Shown here: positions 33,602 to 42,094 of the stretch, piece after piece
How positions within the stretch are numbered: position 1 is the first letter of the stretch
Layout: the number at the start of each line of letters is the position of its first letter
From: Pseudomonadota bacterium
GTDB taxonomy: Bacteria; Pseudomonadota; Alphaproteobacteria; Rhizobiales; Xanthobacteraceae
Reading direction: 5' to 3'
Assembly: GCA_023423415.1 (NCBI GenBank)
Contig: JAFAFP010000032.1
Location: 1-51,125 of the forward strand
Length of the DNA stretch: 51,125 bases
Translations under genes and position numbers: made by a program
The notes under the pieces: model-generated
What the model was told of the DNA's origin: nothing
Database searches by the model: none
What the model saw: only the letters and a program-made list of their open reading frames with translations

Positions 33602-34909
33602 ATGGACGCGAAGACGGGTACCAAGACCGCAAAGGTCTCGATCGGCGATGAAAGCTGGGATCTCCCCGTCAAAGCGGGAACCATTGGTCCTGCTGTTGTG
33701 GATATCGCCAAGCTGTATGGCCAAACTGGGATGTTCACCTACGATCCAGGCTTCACCTCGACCGCGAGCTGTGAATCCAAGATCACCTACATCGATGGCG
33801 ACGAAGGTACCCTGCTGTATCGCGGCTATCCGATCGAGCAGCTCGCCGAGCACGGCGACTTCCTGGAGACCTGCTACCTGCTGTTGTTCGGCGAATTGCC
33901 GACCGCGGCGCAGAAGGCCGACTTCGACCGGCGCGTGACTAATCACACCATGGTTCACGAGCAGATGAGCCGCTTCTTGCAGGGGTTCCGTCGCGACGCT
34001 CACCCGATGGCGGTGATGGTCGGCTCAGTTGGCGCGCTGTCCGCTTTCTATCACGACTCGACCGACATCTCCGACCCGTACCAGCGGCTCGTCGCCTCGA
34101 TCCGCATGATTGCCAAGATGCCGACGCTCGCGGCGATGGCCTACAAGTATACGGTTGGTCAGCCATTCGTGTATCCGACCAATGCGCTCGACTATTCGTC
34201 CAACTTTATGAAGATGTGCTTCGCGGTGCCCTGCGAAGAGTACAAGGCCAATCCGGTGATGGCGCGGGCGATGGACCGCATCTTCATCTTGCACGCCGAC
34301 CACGAGCAGAACGCCTCCACCTCGACGGTGCGGCTGGCTGGTTCGTCCGGCGCCAACCCGTTCGCATGCATCGCAGCCGGCATTGCCTGCCTCTGGGGCC
34401 CGGCCCACGGTGGCGCCAACGAAGCGGCGTTGAAGATGCTGGCCGAAATCGGTTCAGTCGATCGCATTCCGGAATATGTGAAGCGCGCTAAGGACAAGAA
34501 CGATCCGTTCCGCCTGATGGGCTTCGGTCATCGTGTGTACAAGAACTACGATCCGCGCGCGAAGATCATGCAGAAGACCTGTCATGAAGTGCTGGCGGAA
34601 GTCGGCCACGGCGACGATCCGCTGCTGCAGGTTGCGATCGAGCTCGAACGCATCGCCCTCAGCGATGAATATTTCATCGAAAAGAAGCTGTACCCGAACA
34701 TCGATTTCTATTCGGGCATCACCCTGAAGGCGATGGGCTTCCCGACCTCGATGTTCACGGTGCTGTTCGCCGTTGCCCGCACGGTCGGCTGGATCGCGCA
34801 GTGGAAGGAAATGATCGAAGATCCGCAGCAGAAGATCGGCCGTCCGCGCCAGCTTTACACCGGTGCGACACGCCGTGATTACGTGCCTATCTCAACTCGC
34901 AAGGCGTAA
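33602..34909 (+). CDS. gltA: Citrate synthase
   Basis: A 435-residue type II (Gram-negative, NADH-sensitive hexamer type by length) citrate synthase that condenses acetyl-CoA and oxaloacetate. It starts after GAGGGAAA. Active-site histidines are in HADHEQNAS and MGFGHRVYKN and the catalytic aspartate is in NIDFYSGI. GPAHGGANEAAL is also conserved. A hairpin at 34920-34941 lies 10 nt beyond the stop and should end transcription. Confidence 0.97.
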   Translation: MDAKTGTKTAKVSIGDESWDLPVKAGTIGPAVVDIAKLYGQTGMFTYDPGFTSTASCESKITYIDGDEGTLLYRGYPIEQLAEHGDFLETCYLLLFGELPTAAQKADFDRRVTNHTMVHEQMSRFLQGFRRDAHPMAVMVGSVGALSAFYHDSTDISDPYQRLVASIRMIAKMPTLAAMAYKYTVGQPFVYPTNALDYSSNFMKMCFAVPCEEYKANPVMARAMDRIFILHADHEQNASTSTVRLAGSSGANPFACIAAGIACLWGPAHGGANEAALKMLAEIGSVDRIPEYVKRAKDKNDPFRLMGFGHRVYKNYDPRAKIMQKTCHEVLAEVGHGDDPLLQVAIELERIALSDEYFIEKKLYPNIDFYSGITLKAMGFPTSMFTVLFAVARTVGWIAQWKEMIEDPQQKIGRPRQLYTGATRRDYVPISTRKA

Positions 34910-34919
34910 GGCACGATCC

Positions 34920-34941
34920 TGGTCGAATATCATTTCGACCA
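34920..34941. terminator. Hairpin between gltA and a convergent gene
   Basis: Perfect 8-bp stem TGGTCGAA / TTCGACCA with a six-base loop. It covers the stop codon and last codons of the minus-strand gene that begins at 35538. It lacks long T-runs but is well placed as a shared two-way terminator. Confidence 0.6.
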
Positions 34942-35538
34942 ACACGCCCCGCCGGTCGTGACAAAAGCGAACTGATCGGAATCGTCCGCCTTTGCGAAAG
35001 CCGCGAAGGCGGACAAAATTTTCAGCGAGCCTGCAGATATTCCTGGCACAATCACGAGCAATCCTCGCTCCATCGCCTCATCAAGCGATAGCGTGCCGGC
35101 TTCCAGGGCCGCCAATACAGCGCTGCCGGTTATAACGGCAGTGTCGCCGGCGTGGGTGCCCTCGGTGCGAATTTCAAAAACGACTCCTTCAGGCAGGGAC
35201 CGAAAACGGCTCCATAGCCCGCTATCGACCAACAGCATGGAGAAGCTGGATACACTTTCCCCGCCCGCCAAAGCCAACGCGGAGCCAAAACGTTGGATCC
35301 GCTGGACGACGTGTCCGTAGTCGAACAAGTCTCCTCCGGTCTTCTGTGCTCCAGCATTCAGCTCCAGAATGCCGGCCTTCGCGGCATCGCGCAGCGCGAG
35401 CGCGACATCGATCGAGCGCGGATGCAGAACGGCAAAGCTATTATTCAGCCCTCCGTGATACCCGCACGCTGCCGTGAGGTGGTTAGACGTCAGCAAGAAT
35501 GTCAATGCAAGGAGTGTACGCAGATACAATGCGGTCAT
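34930..35538 (-). CDS. Exported protein of unknown function
   Basis: A 202-residue protein that I do not recognise. It begins with a signal peptide (MTALYLRTLLALTFLLTSNHLTA). Cleavage could be by signal peptidase I after TA, or by lipoprotein peptidase at TAAC, although the latter is a poor lipobox. The mature part has a Cys near each end (ACGYHGG and GACWSK), which may pair, and a middle rich in Ala/Leu. The ATG at 35538 is supported by GGAGGGCAC; a start 20 codons upstream is less likely. It is monocistronic, and its 3' end lies in the hairpin shared with gltA. Confidence 0.65.
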   Translation of the reverse strand: MTALYLRTLLALTFLLTSNHLTAACGYHGGLNNSFAVLHPRSIDVALALRDAAKAGILELNAGAQKTGGDLFDYGHVVQRIQRFGSALALAGGESVSSFSMLLVDSGLWSRFRSLPEGVVFEIRTEGTHAGDTAVITGSAVLAALEAGTLSLDEAMERGLLVIVPGISAGSLKILSAFAAFAKADDSDQFAFVTTGGACWSK

Positions 35539-35804
35539 TGTGCCCTCCGCGACCACAAAGGACAAAGAATGAGCGTGTGGAAAGGCTTTCCCCGCCACTC
35601 AATCTGATTTCCTACGAGGCTGATACAGCTATGTGGATTGTTGTCTTGGGGGATAACGACGTTGAACCAAATCGGGAATGTGCCCGGCACGTTTGCGCTT
35701 TGGCGTTTGATCGCGACGCCGACAAGGCAAGGTTGGTTTGGATCACTTCTTCTGTATGACTGGCACAGCATCTGTACGTCATGACCAGTTCTCCCAACTA
35801 CGCT

Positions 35805-35839
35805 TTTACTCTTGAATGTGCCTTTACTCTGAATGTGCC
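35805..35839. repeat. Imperfect tandem duplication of 17-18 bp
   Basis: TTTACTCTTGAATGTGCC is followed directly by TTTACTCTGAATGTGCC, which differs by one missing T. Two copies only; probably a replication-slippage product in non-coding DNA. Confidence 0.7.
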
Positions 35840-35894
35840 CTAGAGCTCTCCACTTCCAATTAAGCGGGTTGTCTCCTTTTGATTTGATGGTGCG

Positions 35895-36062
35895 ATGAAA
35901 ATCGCAGTCGATATGATGAAAAGTTTAGGCGCGGAGCAGACGCGCGGAGCGGAAGATCGCCGACAGAAGCCGTTCCGCATTCGTCAACGCGAGCAGCGTA
36001 TCCCTCAACTGACGAAAATGAAAGCTGCGAATGATTGTTCTATGTCGAATCACGAAGAATAA
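35895..36062 (+). CDS. Doubtful small open frame, 55 residues
   Basis: An ATG-to-TAA frame that would encode MKIAVDMMKSLGAEQ followed by a basic, Arg/Gln-rich middle and an acidic end. No ribosome site, no domain and no homologue that I recognise. It is listed because the surrounding 650 nt has no other candidate gene. Confidence 0.15.
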   Translation: MKIAVDMMKSLGAEQTRGAEDRRQKPFRIRQREQRIPQLTKMKAANDCSMSNHEE

Positions 36063-36194
36063 ATGCGCACGCTGCAACATCAAAATTGTAGCGATGTCTG
36101 ATCGCTCATTTGCTTTTGTTGCGGTACCGACATGTCAATAGTGCTAACCTGAGTATAATTTTCGACTCGCAGTATTTGCTGAGAGGTTGGGGCA

Positions 36195-36482
36195 ATGCCG
36201 ACACTTGCTCAATTCATTGTTTGGATTGTCATCGGCTTGATCGGTGGCAGTCTCGCCGGACTGATCGTCACCTGGCATCGTCAAGGCTTTGGAATCTGGC
36301 GCAATATCGGTCTAGGGCTGGTCGGCGCGTTGGTTGGTGGCTTTATCTTCCGGATGTTCGGTTTGTTTCCGGGGTTGGACAAAATCGCGATCTCGTTGCG
36401 CGATGTCGTGGCCGCTTTCGCCGGCTCGCTGATCGTAATGCTGGCATGGTGGCTTTGGCAGAAGTTCAGTCCGACCCGATGA
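36195..36482 (+). CDS. GlsB/YeaQ/YmgE-family small membrane protein
   Basis: A 95-residue protein of the transglycosylase-associated (GlsB/YeaQ/YmgE) family. Three membrane segments are visible (about residues 5-25, 37-55 and 68-87), with the Gly-rich repeats typical of the family: GLIGGSLAGLI and GLVGALVGGFIF. Such proteins are often stress-induced; their biochemical role is unknown. GAGAGG lies upstream of the ATG. It is monocistronic and is followed by a hairpin. Confidence 0.75.
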   Translation: MPTLAQFIVWIVIGLIGGSLAGLIVTWHRQGFGIWRNIGLGLVGALVGGFIFRMFGLFPGLDKIAISLRDVVAAFAGSLIVMLAWWLWQKFSPTR

Positions 36483-36490
36483 TCAGCTAT

Positions 36491-36515
36491 TTCCAGTGAT
36501 ACGATATTACTGGAA
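36491..36515. terminator. Hairpin between the GlsB-like gene and convergent fabH-like gene
   Basis: An 11-bp stem TTCCAGTGATA / TATTACTGGAA (one G-U pair) around a three-base loop, then TAATTCATTCC. It begins 8 nt after one stop codon and ends about 30 nt before the other, so it is a likely shared terminator. Confidence 0.6.
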
Positions 36516-36546
36516 TAATTCATTCCTCGCAGAGAAGTGATGACGA

Positions 36547-37569
36547 TCAAGACGCCGCTTGCGTCACCCCGTCATAGGCCCACGTTACGTAGGCTGCGCC
36601 CCAGGTAAAGCCGCCGCCAAACGCGGCCAGGACCAGACGGTCTCCCGCCTTCAACTTGCTTTCATAATCCCAGAGGCAAAGTGGGATCGTTGCAGCAGTC
36701 GTGTTGCCGAATTTTTGGATCGTCATCATCACGCGATCCATTGGCAGCCCCATCCGCTCAGCCGTGGATTCGATGATGCGGCGATTGGCTTGGTGCGGCA
36801 CCAGCCATTGGATCATGTCCCCACGCAGGTTGTTACGCGTCATGATCTCGCCGGCGACTTCTGCCATCTTCGCGATGGCGAATTTGTAAACGGCAGCACC
36901 CTCCTGGTGGACGTAGTGCATGCGCTTTGCAACAGTCTCGGCGCTGGGTGGAAGCCGGCTGCCGCCGGCCTTCTGATGCAGGTGGATCATGCCCGAGCCG
37001 TCCGAGCGGATCAGCGTGTCGAGGATGCCCTCACCGTTCGGGCTCGGTTCGATCAGCACAGCCCCGGCGCCATCCCCAAACAGAACGCAGGTTGCGCGGT
37101 CGGTATAGTCGATGATCGCCGACATTTTGTCGGCACCGACGACAACGACCTTTTTGCACTGACCATTCGCGACGAATTGCGAAGCGATGGTGATGGCGTA
37201 GATGAAACCTGAACAGGCGGCCTGGACATCGAACGAGCCGATCGCACCGACCCCGACCATGTCGCAGATCAGGTTGGCGGTTGACGGAAAGACGAAGTCT
37301 GGCGTCGTCGTCGCGCAGATGAGAAGATCGATGTCGCTTGGTTTGTTGCCTGTTCGCTCCAGAAGGCCGCGCACCGCTTCCGCGCCCATATGCGAGGTGC
37401 CGAGCCCCTCTCCCTTCAGGATTCGCCGTTCCCGGATACCGGTGCGCTCCATGATCCAGGCATCGGACGTATCGACCATCCGGGCCAGTTCCGCGTTGCT
37501 CAAAACATAGTCGGGGAGATAACCGCAAACGCCTGTTATTGCGGGTGTTTTTTGATGGCCGTTGCGCAT
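36547..37569 (-). CDS. 3-oxoacyl-ACP synthase III family protein (FabH-like)
   Basis: A 340-residue condensing enzyme of the FabH type, which joins an acyl-CoA to malonyl-ACP. The catalytic triad is Cys in VQAACSGFIYA, His in VPHQANRRIIE and Asn in FGNTTAATIPL. Several segments (RTGIRERRILKGEG, GADKMSAIIDYTDRATC, AAFGGGFTWGAAYV) read like Bacteroidetes FabH. The housekeeping FabH of this bacterial order is usually encoded with plsX, not beside lpxB, so this is probably a second, acquired copy. Its product could be a housekeeping-like fatty acid starter or a special acyl chain. It lies 84 nt after lpxB on the same strand. Confidence 0.88.
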   Translation of the reverse strand: MRNGHQKTPAITGVCGYLPDYVLSNAELARMVDTSDAWIMERTGIRERRILKGEGLGTSHMGAEAVRGLLERTGNKPSDIDLLICATTTPDFVFPSTANLICDMVGVGAIGSFDVQAACSGFIYAITIASQFVANGQCKKVVVVGADKMSAIIDYTDRATCVLFGDGAGAVLIEPSPNGEGILDTLIRSDGSGMIHLHQKAGGSRLPPSAETVAKRMHYVHQEGAAVYKFAIAKMAEVAGEIMTRNNLRGDMIQWLVPHQANRRIIESTAERMGLPMDRVMMTIQKFGNTTAATIPLCLWDYESKLKAGDRLVLAAFGGGFTWGAAYVTWAYDGVTQAAS

Positions 37570-37653
37570 GGAAAATTTGCCGATGGTGGGTGCGGCAGGG
37601 GACGCCGCAAATTAGGCGGTTACGGGGCTGGATACCAGTCCTGGCGGCAAATG

Positions 37654-38814
37654 TCAGGCTGGATGCGTGGTTTTGATTGCCACTTGCTCAACGATCTTTG
37701 CGGCTCGGGCGGCCGGTCTGGCTGTGCCGATTTCCATCAGGCCATCCAGACGTGCCAAGGCAGCGAGTTGCTTCTGCCGTTCCGGGGACGCGCGGAGCAG
37801 CGGCGCGAGCGCGTCAGACAGTTTTTCCGGCGTGCAATCGCTTTGAATGAACTCGGGGACAGCGTTCTCGCCGAGTATGAGATTTGTCAGGATCACCGAT
37901 GGAACCCGGATCAGCCGGCGAGCGATCACGGCTTCAAGGCCGGAAACCTTGTAAGCGGTGATCATCGGCACTCCGGAAATGCCCAGTTCGAGGGTCACAG
38001 TTCCTGATTTGGCCAACGCTGCCCGCGCCTGCCGGAAAGCCGCGCGACGCTCCTCGCGTTTGACGACGATTTTCGGTCGCAAAGGCCAATTCGCGGTCTC
38101 GCGAACCACCGTGTCCTGGAGGTGCGGAGTTGTCGGGATGACGATGTCCAGCGGCCAGACTGTTTTGGCCAGACGCTCCAGCGCGCGGCCGAACGGGTCA
38201 ATCAGGCGTTTAACCTCATTTCTGCGGCTGCCTGGCAGGACCAGCAGCACCGGTGTGCCGCTATTTCTGCGCTCTGCTTCTTCCGCACTGGGACGTAGTT
38301 CATCGATCTGCTCGACCAGTGGATGTCCAACATAGGTGCAAGGTGGCCCACCGAGTTCCTTGTGAACGCGGGGCTCGAACGGCAGCAGCGCCAGCACATG
38401 ATCGACATACTGGCGCATGGCACGGGCCCGGCCCGGCCGCCAGGCCCAGACTGATGGCGAGACGTAATTGACAATCGGAATGGCCGGGTTGGCATTGCGT
38501 ACCCGTCGAGCGACCCGATGCGTGAAGTCCGGGGAATCGATGATGACCATCACATCCGGTCGTTCGTCGAGCGCTGCATATACAGTCTGGCGAATGCGGC
38601 CGAGGATCTTGGGTAGTGCCTGCGCGATGCCGGAAATGCCGACGATGGCAAGGTCATCGATCCGAAACAATGACGGCAGGCCTTCGGCGGCCATTTCGTA
38701 GCCACCAACGCCGCGGAATTCGACCGACGGGCCAAGTCTCACCTTCAGCGCCTGCATCAAAGCAGCGCCGAGCCTGTCGCCGGATTCTTCCGTTGCTACC
38801 AGAAAGACTTTCAT
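37654..38814 (-). CDS. lpxB: Lipid-A-disaccharide synthase
   Basis: A 386-residue family GT19 glycosyltransferase at the inner membrane that joins UDP-2,3-diacylglucosamine and lipid X into the lipid A disaccharide. Conserved parts are the N-terminal VATEESGDRLGAALM, GVGGYEMAAEGL, INYVSPSVWAWRPGRA (here VNYVSPSVWAWRPGRA), YVGHPLVEQ and LPGSRRNEV. Its ATG overlaps the lpxI stop by four bases, so translation is coupled. It is the last gene of the envelope cluster before the fabH-like gene. Confidence 0.96.
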   Translation of the reverse strand: MKVFLVATEESGDRLGAALMQALKVRLGPSVEFRGVGGYEMAAEGLPSLFRIDDLAIVGISGIAQALPKILGRIRQTVYAALDERPDVMVIIDSPDFTHRVARRVRNANPAIPIVNYVSPSVWAWRPGRARAMRQYVDHVLALLPFEPRVHKELGGPPCTYVGHPLVEQIDELRPSAEEAERRNSGTPVLLVLPGSRRNEVKRLIDPFGRALERLAKTVWPLDIVIPTTPHLQDTVVRETANWPLRPKIVVKREERRAAFRQARAALAKSGTVTLELGISGVPMITAYKVSGLEAVIARRLIRVPSVILTNLILGENAVPEFIQSDCTPEKLSDALAPLLRASPERQKQLAALARLDGLMEIGTARPAARAAKIVEQVAIKTTHPA

Positions 38815-39680
38815 GTGGTGTCGTCAAACCCGACCACGAACACTTTTGCCCGGTCAGCTTTTTGAACCACAATTTGCGGCTCGGCAACGATGGTGCCGCC
38901 CGCCACGACGGCGAGGCCCGCCAGTCCAGCTTCGGCCACGCCCTCAATCGTGCGCGGGCCGATGGATGGAAGGTCGAAGCGGTGATCTTGCCCGGGCTTC
39001 GGCGCCTTGATGAGGATGCCGGTGCCAATCGGCGCGCGGAAGCGTTTGTTTCGTCGCAACTCAGCAACGCGCGCCAGCATCTGGTCGGTGCCTTCAGCCG
39101 CCTCCACGGCAATGACATGACGGTTCGCCACCACGACCCCCTGGCCGATGTCCAGAGGACCCATGGTGTGGAGAATCTCGAGGCCATGCCGGATGTCGGT
39201 CAGGTCATTTGCGGAGGGGCTGAATTGCCCAAGCGCACCTTTCCGAACCAGGATCTCAGGCGCCACTTCATGGGCGCCCAACAGACGAAAACCGTGATCC
39301 TCGAGCATCCGCGCCATGCCGCTTAGCAGATGGTCGTCGCCGCCGTAAAAGTGGCGGATCGCTCTGGGCAAGACCCGCAGGGTGGCGAAGTCAAAATTGA
39401 TCAGTTGCCGAAGGCTCGGCCGCACCAGCGTGCCGATGAAGATCACGTCCCGGCATCCCTCGCGACGCGCCAGGCGGAGAAACCGGCCGAGCTGTACGAC
39501 ATGTGCCCAGTGATGCGGATAATTCTTGACCGCATTCTCGTCGGCCCAGCCGCGCAACGCGAACAGCACAACCTGGCGTCCATTCCGGAGCAATGCATCC
39601 GCGACTGTGAAAGGAAACGTGCCGCCCCCGCAGATGATGGCGACGGGCCCCTCGCCGGTCGCCCGATCCGACGTCGTCAT
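38811..39680 (-). CDS. lpxI: UDP-2,3-diacylglucosamine diphosphatase, LpxI type
   Basis: A 289-residue enzyme that hydrolyses UDP-2,3-diacylglucosamine to lipid X and UMP. It belongs to the LpxI family (once DUF1009), which replaces LpxH in alphaproteobacteria. IICGGGTFPFTVADALL at the N terminus, FIGTLVRPSLRQL, GDDHLLSG and GTDQMLARVAELR are family features. No LpxH-like gene is in the window. It overlaps both lpxA (upstream) and lpxB (downstream) by four bases, so the three-gene order catalyses consecutive lipid A steps. Confidence 0.93.
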   Translation of the reverse strand: MTTSDRATGEGPVAIICGGGTFPFTVADALLRNGRQVVLFALRGWADENAVKNYPHHWAHVVQLGRFLRLARREGCRDVIFIGTLVRPSLRQLINFDFATLRVLPRAIRHFYGGDDHLLSGMARMLEDHGFRLLGAHEVAPEILVRKGALGQFSPSANDLTDIRHGLEILHTMGPLDIGQGVVVANRHVIAVEAAEGTDQMLARVAELRRNKRFRAPIGTGILIKAPKPGQDHRFDLPSIGPRTIEGVAEAGLAGLAVVAGGTIVAEPQIVVQKADRAKVFVVGFDDTT

Positions 39681-40519
39681 GACTCCGTGGCCGGGCTTCC
39701 TTCTCCGGCCAGCCCGGTCTTGCCAGCTTTCATCAATGGGCGGGAGCCGCCCGCCCGAATGAAGGCGATGACCTTGGTGACAACCGGATCATCGGCGAAG
39801 TTGCGCTCGACCGCATCGACCCGCTCCTTGAAATGTCCGCGGACCAGGAACAAAGCGCGATAGGCCTGCCGAAGCCCGTGAATATCGGAGCGGGAAAAGC
39901 CGCGCCGGCGCATGCCAATGACATTCAGTCCGTCGAGTTCGCCGCGCTGCCCGATGGCGAAGCCAAACGGAATCACATCCGCGCCCAAACCGGTGACGCC
40001 TGCGATCATTGCGCTCTCACCGATACGAACGAATTGATGCGCCGCCGAATGGCCCCCCATGAACACATAATCCTCAACGATCACGTGACCGCCAAGAACG
40101 GCATTATTCGCCAACGTTACGCTGTTGCCGATCCTGCAATCGTGGCCGACATGCGAGCCGACCATGAACATGCATTTGTCGCCGACTTCGGTGAGGCCGC
40201 GATCGTCTTCCGTGCCGGTATTCATCGTGACATGTTCGCGGATCTCGCAATCAGCCCCGATCGTCAGGCGCGTCGGGCCGCCGCGATATTTCACCGATTG
40301 TGGCGGCGTGCCGAGCGAGGCAAAGGGATAAACGACGGTCCGCGCGCCGATCGTGGTATGGCCTGTCAGCGAGACATGACTGATCAGGCGGCAATGATCG
40401 CCCAGAACGACGTTAGGGCCGACAATGCAGTATGGACCGATGTGAACGCCCTTGCCGATGACCGCGCCGGAAGCGACGCGCGCGGTCGGATCGATGGACG
40501 GCTCAGGCGTTTCAAGCAT
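39677..40519 (-). CDS. lpxA: UDP-N-acetylglucosamine acyltransferase
   Basis: A 280-residue left-handed beta-helix trimer that adds the first 3-hydroxyacyl chain to UDP-GlcNAc. Hexapeptide repeats run over about residues 8-190 (IGKGVHIGPYCIVGPNVVLG). The catalytic histidine region is VGHDCRIGNSVTLANN, and the C-terminal helical domain begins near GLRQAYRALF. Its start lies within the last codons of fabZ (8-nt overlap) and its stop overlaps the lpxI start. Confidence 0.96.
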   Translation of the reverse strand: MLETPEPSIDPTARVASGAVIGKGVHIGPYCIVGPNVVLGDHCRLISHVSLTGHTTIGARTVVYPFASLGTPPQSVKYRGGPTRLTIGADCEIREHVTMNTGTEDDRGLTEVGDKCMFMVGSHVGHDCRIGNSVTLANNAVLGGHVIVEDYVFMGGHSAAHQFVRIGESAMIAGVTGLGADVIPFGFAIGQRGELDGLNVIGMRRRGFSRSDIHGLRQAYRALFLVRGHFKERVDAVERNFADDPVVTKVIAFIRAGGSRPLMKAGKTGLAGEGSPATES

Positions 40520-40976
40520 TGACGATCATCGCTCCGACTTCGGCTTCCGCTACCAGCACGCCATTCACTTTCGCTTCGCAGCGATACCACCACATCATCT
40601 TTTTCCGGTTGATCTTGGTGGCGTGATACTCAATCGTATCGCCGGGCTGCACTTGTTTGCGAAACTTGGCCTTGTCGATGGTGAGAAAGAAGACACTTTT
40701 CGTTTCACCACCTGTCGCGCCCGAACAGATGCACAGCACGCCGGCGGTCTGCGCCATGCCTTCGATCATCAGCACGCCGGGGAAAACCGGATTCTCCGGG
40801 AAATGGCCCATGAACTGGGGTTCGTTCGCCGTCACATTCTTGATGCCGATCGCGAATTCATCCGAGCGCATGTGGGTGACGCGATCGATCATCAAAAATG
40901 GATAGCGGTGCGGAAGCGCCTTGAGAATTTTCGCGATATCCGCCGTTTCCAGTTTCGTGGTCGGCATTTCGTCCAT
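40512..40976 (-). CDS. fabZ: 3-hydroxyacyl-ACP dehydratase FabZ
   Basis: A 154-residue hot-dog fold dehydratase of fatty acid elongation. The active-site histidine and glutamate are in GHFPENPVFPGVLMIEGMAQ, and the HRYPFLMIDRV opening is standard. The ATG at 40976 (MDEMPTTK) is preferred because AAGGCTGATCCC, at the end of lpxD, gives a ribosome site; the longer frame upstream runs through lpxD. FabZ competes with LpxA and LpxD for 3-hydroxyacyl-ACP, which explains its place among the lpx genes. Confidence 0.96.
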   Translation of the reverse strand: MDEMPTTKLETADIAKILKALPHRYPFLMIDRVTHMRSDEFAIGIKNVTANEPQFMGHFPENPVFPGVLMIEGMAQTAGVLCICSGATGGETKSVFFLTIDKAKFRKQVQPGDTIEYHATKINRKKMMWWYRCEAKVNGVLVAEAEVGAMIVNA

Positions 40977-40980
40977 GGGA

Positions 40981-42048
40981 TCAGCCTTCGGTCTTGGCTT
41001 TGTTCTTTTCGGCGCTGTGACTTTTCGCGGCCCGGTCAAGCCAGGCGACTTCGCGCATCCAGATCTTTGCCGGCTTCGCCGGCAGACCGGCATAGCGGCC
41101 GCCGGGCGGAATATCGGCATTGACCCCGCTCATGCCAGCCACCTGCGCCCCCTCGCCGATCGCGACATGGTTGTTGATGGTTACCCGACCGCCGAGAGCG
41201 ACGAAATCCCCCAGTGTCACGCTGCCGGCGATTGCGCAATGCGCGACGATCACGCAATGACGGCCGACAGTCACATTGTGACCAATCTGGACCAAGTTGT
41301 CGATTTTGGTGCCTTCACCGATGACAGTATCGCGGATAGCTCCGCGATCGATGGCCGTATTCGCGCCGATTTCGACATCGTCCTGGATGATGACGCGACC
41401 GACCTGCGGAACCTTTGTATGTCCGCGTGGCCCCATCACGTAGCCGAACCCGTCCTGCCCGATCCGGCAGCCCGGATGCAAGATCACGCGGTCGCCGATC
41501 AGTGCATGAGCGAGAGTGCTCTGCGCTCCGATGCTGCAGTTGCGGCCAATGCGTACCTCGGCGCCGATCACTGCACCCGCCCCGATCAGCGTTCCGGAGC
41601 CGATTTCGGCGCGAGGTCCAATTACCGCCCCCGGCTCGATGGTGACGCCGTCCTCGATCCGGGCCTTGGGGTGAACCGATGCTCCGTGCGTAACTCCTTC
41701 CGCCTCGAACAGCGAGGATGGACGTAGCGCGTCGGCAAACAAGGTGCGCGTCACTGCAACGAAGCCACGATACGGCTCGCGCGTAATGAGCATCAGAAGG
41801 CCGGGAGGCGCATCCTTCACGAACCGTTCTGCGATCAGGCAGGCACCGGCCCGCGTCTCCGACAGCCCTTCGGCGTAGCGAAGGTTTTCGAGAAAGGTCA
41901 GATCGTGCGGACCTGCACGATCAACCGGCGCAACATTGGTAATCCGCACATCTGATCGCGCCGGGTCGGACAGGGTCGCGCCGGTGAGCGTTGCGATCTC
42001 TCCGGCGGAGAGACCGCTGCCAAGCTTGAAAAATACCGGATCGGTCAT
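40981..42048 (-). CDS. lpxD: UDP-3-O-acylglucosamine N-acyltransferase
   Basis: A 355-residue trimeric enzyme that adds the second, N-linked 3-hydroxyacyl chain in lipid A synthesis. The N-terminal uridine-binding domain (about 1-100, with ITNVAPVDRAGPHDLTFLEN) is followed by hexapeptide repeats (about 105-330). The catalytic histidine is in NLVQIGHNVTVGRH, and GQDGFGYVMG is typical of LpxD. MTDPVFFKLG is taken as the start since the upstream frame overlaps bamA. It begins 46 nt after bamA and ends 4 nt before fabZ. Confidence 0.95.
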   Translation of the reverse strand: MTDPVFFKLGSGLSAGEIATLTGATLSDPARSDVRITNVAPVDRAGPHDLTFLENLRYAEGLSETRAGACLIAERFVKDAPPGLLMLITREPYRGFVAVTRTLFADALRPSSLFEAEGVTHGASVHPKARIEDGVTIEPGAVIGPRAEIGSGTLIGAGAVIGAEVRIGRNCSIGAQSTLAHALIGDRVILHPGCRIGQDGFGYVMGPRGHTKVPQVGRVIIQDDVEIGANTAIDRGAIRDTVIGEGTKIDNLVQIGHNVTVGRHCVIVAHCAIAGSVTLGDFVALGGRVTINNHVAIGEGAQVAGMSGVNADIPPGGRYAGLPAKPAKIWMREVAWLDRAAKSHSAEKNKAKTEG

Positions 42049-42094
42049 GCCGCCGACACCGCCGTGAACAATTTGGTGAATTCGGCCGTGCGGA

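Larger units (their letters stand above)
35539..36194. other. 656-nt gap without a recognised gene
   Basis: The stretch is richer in A+T than its surroundings. It contains an imperfect tandem duplication (35805-35839) and one 55-codon open frame (35895-36062) of doubtful reality. The other open frames have no ribosome site or recognisable product. The promoters of the exported protein and of the GlsB-like gene must be here. No RNA gene was recognised. Confidence 0.5.
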
